From the NCBI GenBank assembly GCA_040772305.1, contig JAXGYK010000002.1, positions 248,001 through 312,000 on the forward strand: a stretch of 64,000 nt of DNA, read 5' to 3'. The translations under genes and the position numbers were made by a program. Positions 54,167 to 63,055 of the stretch are shown piece by piece (positions within the stretch are counted from its first letter, which is position 1; each line of letters opens with the position of its first letter). Under the pieces are notes generated by a model. The model ran no database searches and was not told the origin of the DNA. It saw only the letters and a list, made by a program, of their open reading frames with translations. Source of the DNA: Mesolinea sp040772305. Lineage in GTDB: Bacteria; Chloroflexota; Anaerolineae; Anaerolineales; Anaerolineaceae.

Positions 54167-54232
54167 AAGTTATTAAGCCAAAATAATGGCTTAGGCAAGA
54201 AGGGGAGAGTTTCCCTTCCAGCTCTCATCTAA

Positions 54233-54304
54233 AAATAACCCAGGCAAGAGGGGCGTATGTTCGCTTCGAACGAATCGAAAACATCTCCCTCCTGTTATTT
54301 TTTT
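54233..54304 (+). terminator. probable terminator after the alr-PHP unit
   Basis: A long imperfect hairpin: AAATAAC (54233-54239) pairs with GTTATTT (54294-54300), with inner pairs (ATGTT with AACAT, TTCG loop region), then seven T residues. The whole 54167-54343 gap also contains a second partial copy of AGGCAAGAxGGGG; nothing else is recognised. Confidence 0.5.
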
Positions 54305-54343
54305 CCTGTCGCTGAAGGCAGTCGGGGAGCAGGGATGCAACGC

Positions 54344-55990
54344 TCAGACAATTAAAGAACTTAAGAGCCAGATACTCAGCCCAATGAAAAGGAAGGCCAT
54401 ACCCAACTTAACTGGTGCTGCGTTGTCTTTAAGGAAGCGCGTAAAAACTTTGGATTCTGTGCCATAGTAAGCCAGCATGAAGACAACGATGAGGGGCAAG
54501 ATAAAAAGCAGGTTGTAGAGAATGAGAGCTGGTACGGCTTTTGCGCGCAAACCTGCTACCGAAGTCATGTAAATGATTGTTGGCAAGTAAATCTGGCCGG
54601 TACAAGCGAGCTCCAAAACAGAGATGATCACACCACTCAAAAAGGCGCTGATGTAATACCTGCTGGCTTTGCTACCCTGCCGGATGGTGGCGTTGATGCG
54701 ATTTCGTAATGGCTCAGGAAGTTTTAAGGCCATATCGGCGGGACTACCGCGGCGTATATTCACATAATCGCGCAGGTTAAGAATTCCAAGCGTAAGGCAA
54801 AAAGCCCCGGTAAGAGCGTAGACAATTTTACCTGCCAGTGAAATCGTGTTTTTTACCAGATCCAAAACCCGAAAGAAGCCTAAACCTACCACCAGATATG
54901 CCAGGAAGACCCCAAGTGTGAAGCTGGTTCCGGTTAGGATAATTTCCCGTCCTTTTCTGCCGCTGATGTGAAGATAGGAAACGAAAAATACGATTGTGGC
55001 GAAGGCACAAGGATTGAGGCCGTCAATAAAACCCGCAAAAACGATGGCGAACCAACCTAAGTTATTAAACTTATCTACAAGCGCGTTTTGGCCGGCTTGG
55101 GGGTCGTAGTCTATCCAAAAGGCGCTGCTTCCGCTATTGGCAAGTTCGTTCAGCAAGGGGAGCATATTTTGGGGATTGATTTCTGCTTCGCCAATAAAAG
55201 CCTGATCGGCAATAAACACAGCCGGAGCATGCATCTCATCTGCGCGTCCGATGCGTTCAGCCATCCAGTTTGCCAGAGCCGTTTGTTCGTAGTAATTGAA
55301 CTCGTTAATGACCAGATTTGGAAACTGGCTTTGGAGGTATTTAAGGTCTGCCTCGGAGCGGCTGCATTCTTTGCAGCCAAGCTGGTAAAAGTACGCTGCC
55401 TGAATTGGGCTGGCAACTGCGCAAGAATCTGGGTTATCGATCCTGCAGACTTCGGCTGGTTGGGTGGCAGCAATTGAACTGCTGGGAAGCGCAGCCGCTT
55501 CTAAGCCTGGGATGATTGGAAAGGGAATACCTTCTGCTGCCAAACCGGCTGTGATGAGGGATTTCAAAGCGTCCCGATTTTCACGTTCGCCAATGAGGAT
55601 CTTCTCTGCGATGAGCACAGTAGGAATATCGCGCTTTTCTGCCGGAACCTGGAAGTGTTCTTCGGCTTTGAGCAGAGCCTGATAGGCATTGGGGTCAGCG
55701 TTGATATCGAGTAAGCGGGCATCGATCATTCCGGGGTTTTGTGCCTGGAGCGGAAGAATAATATCGTTAAGAATTGCCATGCAGTGACTGCAAGTGGTGG
55801 AATAAAAAAAGTAAAACTCCACCTTGGCTTGGCGAGATGCTGGTGTTGCTGTAGCAACCGAGGGACCGATTCCGGGTGGCATTGGGGTTTGCGCCAGGAC
55901 CCATTGCTGGGAATTGCTTAGAAACAAATAAAGGGCCAGGAGAATCAGCCCAAACCTAAGAAAAATTCGCTTGGATCGTTGGTTTTTCAT
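54344..55990 (-). CDS. fusion of two thioredoxin-like domains with a CcdA/DsbD-like membrane domain
   Basis: 548 residues. Signal anchor, then a first thioredoxin-like domain (FYFFYSTTCSHCMAIL, CSHC near residue 66), a second one (AAYFYQLGCKECSRSEADL, CKEC near residue 206), and a C-terminal six-helix membrane domain. That domain carries the paired cysteines of CcdA/DsbD, in LNPCAFATIVFF and LELACTGQIYLP. Electrons would pass from the cytoplasm through the membrane cysteines to the outer domains, as in DsbD. Two outward thioredoxin modules on one chain is unusual. The role may be disulfide isomerisation or cytochrome c/thiol reduction. Confidence 0.87.
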   Translation of the reverse strand: MKNQRSKRIFLRFGLILLALYLFLSNSQQWVLAQTPMPPGIGPSVATATPASRQAKVEFYFFYSTTCSHCMAILNDIILPLQAQNPGMIDARLLDINADPNAYQALLKAEEHFQVPAEKRDIPTVLIAEKILIGERENRDALKSLITAGLAAEGIPFPIIPGLEAAALPSSSIAATQPAEVCRIDNPDSCAVASPIQAAYFYQLGCKECSRSEADLKYLQSQFPNLVINEFNYYEQTALANWMAERIGRADEMHAPAVFIADQAFIGEAEINPQNMLPLLNELANSGSSAFWIDYDPQAGQNALVDKFNNLGWFAIVFAGFIDGLNPCAFATIVFFVSYLHISGRKGREIILTGTSFTLGVFLAYLVVGLGFFRVLDLVKNTISLAGKIVYALTGAFCLTLGILNLRDYVNIRRGSPADMALKLPEPLRNRINATIRQGSKASRYYISAFLSGVIISVLELACTGQIYLPTIIYMTSVAGLRAKAVPALILYNLLFILPLIVVFMLAYYGTESKVFTRFLKDNAAPVKLGMAFLFIGLSIWLLSSLIV

Positions 55991-56078
55991 AATAGTTTAA
56001 GCGGTCGCGAATATTTTAGCACAGCCACTGGATTGCAAAATATCAATGAGCTAGGAATCTTGCGGGGAGGAATAAAAA

Positions 56079-57932
56079 TCAAACGATTTCGATTTTATCG
56101 AGGGGAAAACGACTTTGTTTTAAGGCTTCGTGGAGCTTGTTTTTGCCTTGTTCATCAAGACCAGTGAGGACCATACGCAGGTTAAAGTCACCTTCGGGAT
56201 TGCTGGTATTGCTGGTGCGAATGATGTTTGCGCCAACTTCAAAAACGATAGAAGTGACATAATAGAGCATTCCAGGACGGTTTGACGTGTTTGACCCAGA
56301 CACTTCTACGGTTACCCAACCTAAAGAAGAGCGAGAAATACCGGCTACCTCCAGGGCTTCCTCGAATTCACGCAGATTAATAGAGCCATCGCCAATGGCT
56401 GCATAAAGATCATCCAAACTGGCACAGGCGAGCATTCCCAGAAGGGATTCGATGCGGTGGTTATCCGGAAAGCGCAGATCTTCCAGTGCCAAAATACCCT
56501 GCTGCGCAAGAATAGGACGAATTATTTCCCGGCCACGGATGCCAGCTTCTTTTAAGCCAACCATAGCCAGAACTGTGCGCAGACGACGGGCAGTCGTAAC
56601 ATCGCAATGATTTAACCAGTCCGGGTCGGGTTTGAGATGTGTACCACTGGTAACTACTTCTACTACATCGCCAGGGTTCAGTTGCTCGTAGATATGCCTT
56701 TCTTCGCCATTTACCAAGACTTTATTGATCTTATCCAGGTAGAACTCCTGGATTGCGGCTACTCCATCGAGAACAGTGCCTCCTTCTGGCAGGAAGCGTG
56801 TTCCGCCGTAGGGCGTAAGGATTTGGACGGGTCTATACATGGAGATGTCCTGATCATTTTTAATGCGATGGATAACTCCCCAGGTGTTTTCGCCTTCCAT
56901 TTCCTCGGTGGCAATTGCTACTTCAATTGCGCCAATACCAGGAAGATAGCTGGTAACCTGTATTGCGCGATAACCATTTTGCGGCGCTGCGATGTAATCA
57001 TCGAAGCGGTCCTGGTCCAGGTTGCGGCTGAAGTACTTGTTCACTCGACCTAAAATGCGATAACAGGCATGTTCGTCTTCCTCACGAACGAGCATGCGGA
57101 AAGAGACAATGTCGTTGACGGCGCTAAAGTTTTCAAGGGAGGAGCGGCGGTCACGGGCCATGCGCTGGAGTTTATCCCAGGCCTGCCAATAGCCATTGAC
57201 CGTAAACCGCACAGAGCCCTCGATGCCTTCAGCCTCAAAAAGGCGACCTAATTCATTGAGGTAATAGCGGATAAAGTTGAGGTTGAGGCGCGGGTCGCTA
57301 TCGATTTTCCATTTGACAGTATTGTAGGATTCAGGCTCGGCGTAGGGAAAGGCCATGTCCTCGATCCAACGCCGCCAGCGATAACAGTTGAGAATGCCAG
57401 CCAGTTTGCCATAAGCACGGATGGCCTCGGTGGCTTTTTGCCACTGTTTGGCCTGGGGCATATGATTGAGGGTCATAAGATTGTGGCTTTTATCCGCGAG
57501 TTTGACCACATAAATAGCCGGGTCGCGGAACATGGCCATTTTACGGAGGGTCTCGATCTCGCGATTGCTGCCGTCACGCGGATTGCTCATCTTTGTGACG
57601 CCGTCAATAATATGAGCGACCTCTTCACCCAGTTCTCCGGGGAAGAGGTCGCGGATTTCCTCTAAGGTTTCGCCCTGGTCTTCGATAGTATCGTGCAGAA
57701 GAGCGGCGATGGTCCAGGATTCCTTACCTACCAAATTATCGATGAAGGCGCCTACCCAGCCACAATGCGTTTCGAAGTAAGGTTCTCCGGAAAGGCGCAG
57801 CTGGCCTTCATGGACCTTTTTACCCCAATCCCAGGCCTTTTGGATATTAGGTGTACGCGCAATAAAGTCGGTTACTGAAAACTCACCTGTAACCCGAGGA
57901 CGAATTTCGTTAATAGTTTCAATTTCGACCAT
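56079..57932 (-). CDS. Rel/SpoT homologue with intact hydrolase and degenerate synthetase domain
   Basis: 617 residues with the domain order HD hydrolase, synthetase-like, TGS, helical, ACT. HD: THCGWVG, ALLHDTIEDQG and KLADKSHNLMTL keep the metal ligands. Synthetase: the ATP loop of active enzymes (GRPKHIYSIYRKM) reads GYWQAWDKLQRM, so its Arg and Lys are lost; EIQIRT has become EVAIAT; NGY(Q)SIH is NGYRAIQ. TGS: RFLPEGGTVLDGVAAIQ. ACT: SNTSNRPGMLYYV. It should break down (p)ppGpp but probably not make it. A full-size family member is about 720 residues, so it is also shorter. Confidence 0.85.
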   Translation of the reverse strand: MVEIETINEIRPRVTGEFSVTDFIARTPNIQKAWDWGKKVHEGQLRLSGEPYFETHCGWVGAFIDNLVGKESWTIAALLHDTIEDQGETLEEIRDLFPGELGEEVAHIIDGVTKMSNPRDGSNREIETLRKMAMFRDPAIYVVKLADKSHNLMTLNHMPQAKQWQKATEAIRAYGKLAGILNCYRWRRWIEDMAFPYAEPESYNTVKWKIDSDPRLNLNFIRYYLNELGRLFEAEGIEGSVRFTVNGYWQAWDKLQRMARDRRSSLENFSAVNDIVSFRMLVREEDEHACYRILGRVNKYFSRNLDQDRFDDYIAAPQNGYRAIQVTSYLPGIGAIEVAIATEEMEGENTWGVIHRIKNDQDISMYRPVQILTPYGGTRFLPEGGTVLDGVAAIQEFYLDKINKVLVNGEERHIYEQLNPGDVVEVVTSGTHLKPDPDWLNHCDVTTARRLRTVLAMVGLKEAGIRGREIIRPILAQQGILALEDLRFPDNHRIESLLGMLACASLDDLYAAIGDGSINLREFEEALEVAGISRSSLGWVTVEVSGSNTSNRPGMLYYVTSIVFEVGANIIRTSNTSNPEGDFNLRMVLTGLDEQGKNKLHEALKQSRFPLDKIEIV

Positions 57933-57981
57933 GTTTTTTGGCGCACTAATGTCATTATTATTAAAAATCGAATGAACTTTA

Positions 57982-58010
57982 ATTATAGCCTAGAATAATT
58001 TGTTAGTGAA
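57982..58010 (-). promoter_or_regulatory. sigma70-type promoter of the Rel homologue
   Basis: On the minus strand TTCACT (58005-58010), 17 bases, TATAAT (57982-57987). The leader to the ATG at 57932 is about 43 bases. Confidence 0.55.
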
Positions 58011-58096
58011 AATTTGACATAAGTTGGTTAATAAATTTTGGTAAAACGCAGGATAAGATCAGGCGACAAGAAGCAGGATTTAGAAGCAAGCTTAAA

Positions 58097-58351
58097 TTAA
58101 GGCCAAAAAATTCGTGAGCCGACAAGGTAAAAATTTAGAATAGCCCCCAGGGTGCAGACAAGCCAAAAAACTTGATGACGGGTTTTATGTCTAAAAAAGA
58201 CCATGGCGAGGAGGCTGCCGATGCCTCCCAGAAAACCTAAGCCAAGCAAGATCCTTTCAGGGATGCGGCGACCACCATATTTGGCTTGGAGTTTATCGTA
58301 ACCAAAGAGGATGAGGGCTAATACATTGAGGGGGATAAAAATTAATTCCAT
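58097..58351 (-). CDS. DUF1294 small membrane protein
   Basis: 84 residues from ATG 58351. Three hydrophobic segments with the family pattern: YDKLQAKYGGRRIPE, LLGLGFLGGIGSLLAM and FFRHKTRHQVFW. Function is unknown for the family. Only 30 bases separate its start from the divergent YigZ-family gene. Confidence 0.85.
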   Translation of the reverse strand: MELIFIPLNVLALILFGYDKLQAKYGGRRIPERILLGLGFLGGIGSLLAMVFFRHKTRHQVFWLVCTLGAILNFYLVGSRIFWP

Positions 58352-58381
58352 GCGCAGAAAATTATAGCGTAAGATTAAGGT

Positions 58382-59050
58382 ATGACTAAGCAGAACCAAG
58401 AAGAAGAAAACTTAAGATTAGTGCCTCTGCGAGCTGCTGAAGCAGAAATAAAAGTTCTCAATTCCCGTTTTTTAGCACGCCTTCAGCCTGCAGGAAGTGT
58501 AGAAGAAGCGAGGGCTTTTCATAAGGATGAAAAGGCTCGTTGGTCGGATGCGACCCACCACGTTCCGGCCTTTGTGATTGGGCATGGTAGGAGCCTGATC
58601 AGCCATTGCAGTGATGACGGCGAACCGAGCGGTACAGCAGGCCGGCCGGCCTTGGCTGTATTGGAAGGAAGCGGGCTTGGAAACCTTGCTGTTGTTGTAA
58701 CCCGTTGGTTCGGAGGTGCAAAACTGGGCACTGGCGGGCTGGTGCAAGCATATGGTGATGCAGTGAAAGCAGTTCTTGCTGTTACCCAGGCTGCCAAGCT
58801 TGTGGATACCACCTTGATAGGGCTTGAGCTTGCTTACAGTTATTATGATAGCGTTCTGCGGGATTTAAAAATGTTCAATGCAGAGATAGAAGACAGTGTT
58901 TTTGGCGCCGAGGTGCGTGTTAAAGCCCGGGTTCAAAGTGCTGATCTGCCGATGCTTGAACTGCGGCTGCGAGAATTAAGCTCGGGACAAATAGTGCCTG
59001 AAATCATCAGCAGGGAAGCTAATACACCCATGCCGGTCGGTGTTGAATAA
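58382..59050 (+). CDS. YigZ/IMPACT-family protein
   Basis: 222 residues. N-terminal IMPACT domain with ISHCSDDGEPSGTAGRPAL, VVTRWFGGAKLGTGGLVQAY, and a smaller C-terminal DUF1949 ferredoxin-like domain. Relatives regulate stress translation in eukaryotes; in bacteria the role is unsettled. Convergent with the ABC transporter gene (two bases apart). Confidence 0.9.
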   Translation: MTKQNQEEENLRLVPLRAAEAEIKVLNSRFLARLQPAGSVEEARAFHKDEKARWSDATHHVPAFVIGHGRSLISHCSDDGEPSGTAGRPALAVLEGSGLGNLAVVVTRWFGGAKLGTGGLVQAYGDAVKAVLAVTQAAKLVDTTLIGLELAYSYYDSVLRDLKMFNAEIEDSVFGAEVRVKARVQSADLPMLELRLRELSSGQIVPEIISREANTPMPVGVE

Positions 59051-59052
59051 GG

Positions 59053-60792
59053 TTAATATAAACGCTGTTGAACTGTAAAGAGTTTGTGATAAAGACCCTG
59101 GTTTGCCAGTAATTGCGCGTGGTTCCCGACCTCGAGGACTTCGCCATCTTCCAAGACAACGATCGTATCAACGTTGCGCACCGTGGATAAGCGATGAGCA
59201 ATGATGATCGTGGTGCGCCCTTGAATGAGTCGTTCCAGGGCTTCCTGAATAAGCATTTCAGTTTCGGTATCTACCGCAGAAGTGGCCTCGTCCAGGATAA
59301 GGATGGGACTGTCCTTCAGCACAGCACGTGCAATTGAAATACGCTGCTTCTGACCGCCACTGAGCTTGACACCCCGCTCGCCGATGCGGGTATCCAGGCC
59401 TTCGGGCATCGCCTGGATAAAATCCCAGGCGTTTGCAATTTTAGTTGCTTGAATAAGCTCGGCTTCTGTGGCTTCCGGCTTCCCAAAGAGGATGTTTTGG
59501 CGAACGCTGGCATTGAAAAGGAAAACATCCTGCAAAACCATGCCTACTGTTTGGTGCAATTGATCCAGGTCCCAATCGCGGACATCGATGCCATCTACGC
59601 AGATTGCGCCGCTATTCACGTCGTAAAAGCGTGGAATAAGACTGGCAAAGGTAGTTTTGCCCACGCCGGTGGGGCCAACCAATGCAAAGCTGCTGCCCGC
59701 TGGAATCTCAAGGTTGATCCCGCGCAATACCAGGTCCTCTCCCTGATAGCCAAAATCTACATTGTGGAAGCTGATGCTTCCCTGGATAGGTTCGGCTGGC
59801 TTTTTGGGATTGGGAGGAGAAACGATTTCGGGATTGATGGCAAGTATTTCCGAAACGCGCTCAAAACCGGCAAGGGACTGTAAAACGGCCTCCCAGCTGT
59901 TGCTAAAGGCACGTACAGGCTGATAGAAGGACTCCAGGTAGAGGTAAAAGGCAACCAAATCCGGCACACTCAGGCTGCCATGCATAGCCATGCGGCTGCC
60001 AAAGTAAATTACAGCAAGTTGACCAATGCTGGCAAGCAGGTCCAACAAAGGGCTGAAGGTGGCCATGAGGCGTAATGCCCTAAGATTCAACTCCAAATGG
60101 TTCTGAACTTTTAAGTCGACCTGCTCGAAGGCAAGTTCTTCATGCGCGAAGGATTTAATTTCGCGGACCCCGTTGAGGTTATCGTTGAGAACGGCATTTA
60201 ATTCGCCCAATGCTACCTGCCGTTTGCGGAAAAGCGGGCGCACATAGCGCGAATAAAGACGCATACCAACGACAATAAGGGGAATAGGAATGAGCGATAT
60301 CAGCGTGAGGCGCCAGTTCATACCTGCAAGAATGATGGTGATACCAATAAGAGTTGTGGAATTTACGATCAAATCCGGTACCGCATGGCTGATCATCTGC
60401 TCGAAGAGGTCGGTGTCGTTAATGACACTGGACATTAGCTGACCGGTTTGTTTATCGGAATAATAGCGCATCGAAAGTTTTTGCAAATGCTCGTAAACAA
60501 AACGACGGGCATTGGCCACTACCCCCCAGCCAGCTACATGGGAAGCATAGGAACGAATGAATTGCATTAATGCGCGGGCCAGGTAGGCGACCAATGCAAT
60601 CAGCGCAGCCTGAGAGATAAATTTGAGCGTATCACCAGAAATTGGCTCCAGCGTAAGTTTGTTGAGGATGGAGCGAATGAGCCAGGGAATAAGAAGCTGG
60701 ATAGCAACCAGACTCAGCATTGCCAGCATGGCGAGAATCAGGCTGAAAGCATATTTTTTTGAGAGTCTATAGAAGAGCTTTAATGGTTTCAT
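59053..60792 (-). CDS. ABC exporter, fused membrane and ATPase domains
   Basis: 579 residues. Six-helix type I exporter domain (1-320), then the nucleotide-binding domain with Walker A GPTGVGKTTFA, signature KLSGGQKQR, Walker B ILILDEATS and the H-loop in IIAHRLSTV. It works as a dimer at the cytoplasmic membrane. The substrate could be lipid, drug or peptide. Its ATG overlaps the stop of the cysteine-peptidase-like gene by four bases, so the two are translated together. Confidence 0.93.
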   Translation of the reverse strand: MKPLKLFYRLSKKYAFSLILAMLAMLSLVAIQLLIPWLIRSILNKLTLEPISGDTLKFISQAALIALVAYLARALMQFIRSYASHVAGWGVVANARRFVYEHLQKLSMRYYSDKQTGQLMSSVINDTDLFEQMISHAVPDLIVNSTTLIGITIILAGMNWRLTLISLIPIPLIVVGMRLYSRYVRPLFRKRQVALGELNAVLNDNLNGVREIKSFAHEELAFEQVDLKVQNHLELNLRALRLMATFSPLLDLLASIGQLAVIYFGSRMAMHGSLSVPDLVAFYLYLESFYQPVRAFSNSWEAVLQSLAGFERVSEILAINPEIVSPPNPKKPAEPIQGSISFHNVDFGYQGEDLVLRGINLEIPAGSSFALVGPTGVGKTTFASLIPRFYDVNSGAICVDGIDVRDWDLDQLHQTVGMVLQDVFLFNASVRQNILFGKPEATEAELIQATKIANAWDFIQAMPEGLDTRIGERGVKLSGGQKQRISIARAVLKDSPILILDEATSAVDTETEMLIQEALERLIQGRTTIIIAHRLSTVRNVDTIVVLEDGEVLEVGNHAQLLANQGLYHKLFTVQQRLY

Positions 60793-61439
60793 TCTTTTTG
60801 TTCGGTTTCTTGGCTGCGATGGATTACTACAGCAGGGTTATTGCCTAACACAGGAGGCAGAAAGCGCCAGGAGCGGCGGAAGTCGGGATCGGTCATCCAA
60901 AACAGAGCTGTACCGCCATCGGTCCAGGAGTTGATGAAACCCCAGGGAGCAAGGCGACCATCTTGCAGAAAGTGGCCTTCATCGTAAGCTGCCAAGACCA
61001 TTGCATGCGCTCCAGCTTGGCTATTATTGTTGTAATTGGTCAGGTTTTGGCCCAAATATATTTTGGGAGCTTTATTCTTCCACCAGAAGATGCTGATGAT
61101 TACGACCAGCTTTTCATCCAGGAGAAGGTTGCGAAGTACTTCCACGCTGAGGTGCAATAGGCGTGCTTTTAGGGGCAAATTTAAAGCCTGAGCGAGGTGG
61201 TTTACGAAACCAGTCTGCATAGCAGGAGTAACAGCCCATCCCGGCCAAATGCGATAAATTCTGCCTCGCAGCCAAAGGCGGTTAGCATAGGATGCCAGCT
61301 TATCTGGGTCGTAGTTTTTTTCCGTGAGCATCGTGATTGCTGCGGCGATGGCATGCATTGAGCAATTGTTGCCTTGCTGCAAAGTTTGGTAGGATGCCAG
61401 CTCGTGTTCGTCCAGGGACTTAAAATGTGCTTTCTTCAC
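60789..61439 (-). CDS. papain/C39-like cysteine peptidase-type protein
   Basis: 216 residues with no signal peptide. The candidate catalytic triad is Cys in NNCSMHAIAAAI (about residue 26), His in AGAHAMVLAAYD and Asn in WGFINSW; this order and spacing match the papain-like/C39 fold. C39 domains cut leader peptides of exported peptides, and here the gene overlaps an ABC exporter by ATGA. It is a stand-alone protein, not fused as in typical bacteriocin exporters. No leader peptide gene is visible in the next 350 bases. Confidence 0.75.
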   Translation of the reverse strand: MKKAHFKSLDEHELASYQTLQQGNNCSMHAIAAAITMLTEKNYDPDKLASYANRLWLRGRIYRIWPGWAVTPAMQTGFVNHLAQALNLPLKARLLHLSVEVLRNLLLDEKLVVIISIFWWKNKAPKIYLGQNLTNYNNNSQAGAHAMVLAAYDEGHFLQDGRLAPWGFINSWTDGGTALFWMTDPDFRRSWRFLPPVLGNNPAVVIHRSQETEQKE

Positions 61440-61531
61440 CAGGCCAATTGTACTCCTGAGTTACCAGATCTTTAGGAAAACCTGCAAGAGCTTATTGTTT
61501 ATAAGATTAGACAAAGGTGTGACAATTGCTC

Positions 61532-61560
61532 TTGACGCTTTACCAATCAGGTGATATTTA
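61532..61560 (+). promoter_or_regulatory. sigma70-type promoter upstream of the cobalamin riboswitch
   Basis: TTGACG (61532-61537), 17 bases, TATTTA (61555-61560). The start would fall near 61567, directly before the riboswitch. The remaining 61440-61531 shows nothing. Confidence 0.6.
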
Positions 61561-61584
61561 ATTGAATTGTTCTTTTACAGAAGA

Positions 61585-61790
61585 CCGAGGTGACCCGATG
61601 CACGGAAGCCAGGGCCTAAAGGTGGAAGCCGGTCAAAGTCCGGCGCTGTACCGCAACTGTAGCTCCATTGGAGAAGCCAGGAAGCCTGCCTCATGCAAGA
61701 AACCCACAACCTTCCCGGTTTAGGAAGGCGGGACTGATTCAGCGCTGCAGTTGCCGCCCACCTGTACCCAGGTTGGGCATTTTATTTTAA
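61585..61790 (+). promoter_or_regulatory. cobalamin (B12) riboswitch
   Basis: Core elements are in order: GGTCAAAGTCCGGCGCTG and CCGCAACTGT (61631-61660), then the B12 box AGCCAGGAAGCCTGCC (61675-61690), then a helix in AACCTTCCCGGTTTAGGAAGG. The expression platform is the hairpin GCCCACCTG/CAGGTTGGGC (61756-61778) followed by ATTTTATTTT, which looks like a terminator. When B12 is bound, the gene below should be turned off. The start codon of the binding-protein gene lies 10 bases after the platform. Confidence 0.92.
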
Positions 61791-61800
61791 AGAGGTAAGA

Positions 61801-63054
61801 ATGAAAAAGAGAGTTAATTTTCTGTCGCTAGTTGCTGTTGTTTTGCTTTTATCTGCCTGTGTCAGTGCACCGGCACCTGTGGCTGAGGCAGAGCCAACTG
61901 TAGCCTTGGCTGTAACGGCAGCCCCTGAGGTGGAGACCCTGGTACCCACCTTGGCAGCTCCTGTAGAAACTGCTATTGCCGAACTGCCTTCGCTTTCGGA
62001 TGAGGTAGAAGTTGTTTATGCTGAAAATTTTAGTATTGAGTATAAGGATGGTTATAAAATACTGACCGTCCGACAGCCCTGGAGCGGTGCTGAAGAAACC
62101 TTTGTATATTACTTGATACCCGAAGGTATTGCAGAACCGGAAATTCCTGAGGGAGTGCAAGTTTTTCATACCCCTGTGAAAGCTGTTATTTCCATGTCTA
62201 GCACTTATCTGCCCACGATTGAACAACTCGGAAAATTTGACAGTCTGGTGGGGATTGACGATGCCACTTACATTTACAACGAAACGGTGCGCTCAATGGC
62301 CGCTGAGGGAAAGATTGTAGAGATTGGCGGGGGAGCCAGCATGACTGCGGTGGATCTTGAAAAAGCGGTTGAATTGAAGCCTGATTTGATTCTCACTTCC
62401 GCAACCGGAATTCCAGAGATGGACTGCCATCCAAAACTGATCGAAGCAGGCCTTCCTGTTGCTTTAAATGCTGACTACCTGGAATCTTCGCCATTGGGCC
62501 GTGCTGAATGGGGCAAGTTTATTGCGACTTTCTTTGATATGGAACAAGAAATTAATACTGCCTTTGAAGCGATGGTGCAGGAGTATGATGCGATTAAGGC
62601 AGAGGCAACAGCTCTTGCGGAAAAACCGACAGTTTTTGTGAATACTGACTACCAGGGAACCTGGTATATGCCTGGTAACGAAAGTTACGTAGCTCGTCTG
62701 CTGCGAGATGCTGGCGCTGATTATCTGTTCAGTGAATTGGAAGGCGTAAATTCCCATCCACTCAAATTTGAAACCGTGTATGAAAGGGCAGTGGATGCGG
62801 ATTTCTGGTTGAACGTTGGTCTTGCTGCAGATATGGAAGGCTTGCTGGCTATGGATGCACGCTATTCCGATTTTAAAGCAGTTTCGGAAGGTAAGGTTTA
62901 TAACCACAATGCCCGGGTCAACCCCAATGGCGGTGTAGACTATTATGAAAGCGGAGTTGCTTACCCGAACCTGGTGTTAAAGGATCTGGTGGCTATTTTC
63001 CATCCTGAGTTGTTGGAATCGTATAGCTTGTATTATTACCAGGCTATCCAATAA
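61801..63054 (+). CDS. ABC transporter substrate-binding lipoprotein, BtuF-like
   Basis: 417 residues. Lipobox LLLSAC, an Ala/Pro/Thr linker of about 60 residues, and a two-lobe PBP2_TroA-type fold. The first lobe begins KAVISMSSTYLPTIEQLG, followed by VDLEKAVELKPDLIL. The second has PTVFVNTDYQGTWYMPGN and ends NLVLKDLVAIFHPELL. Position right behind a B12 riboswitch indicates a cobalamin or cobinamide ligand. AGAGGTAAG precedes the ATG. Translation of the permease gene starts two bases after its stop. Confidence 0.9.
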   Translation: MKKRVNFLSLVAVVLLLSACVSAPAPVAEAEPTVALAVTAAPEVETLVPTLAAPVETAIAELPSLSDEVEVVYAENFSIEYKDGYKILTVRQPWSGAEETFVYYLIPEGIAEPEIPEGVQVFHTPVKAVISMSSTYLPTIEQLGKFDSLVGIDDATYIYNETVRSMAAEGKIVEIGGGASMTAVDLEKAVELKPDLILTSATGIPEMDCHPKLIEAGLPVALNADYLESSPLGRAEWGKFIATFFDMEQEINTAFEAMVQEYDAIKAEATALAEKPTVFVNTDYQGTWYMPGNESYVARLLRDAGADYLFSELEGVNSHPLKFETVYERAVDADFWLNVGLAADMEGLLAMDARYSDFKAVSEGKVYNHNARVNPNGGVDYYESGVAYPNLVLKDLVAIFHPELLESYSLYYYQAIQ

Positions 63055-63055
63055 T

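Noticed and set aside
60789..61560. Bacteriocin precursor gene next to the C39-like/ABC pair
   Set aside because: No short frame with a double-Gly leader and ribosome site was found between the pair and the riboswitch.
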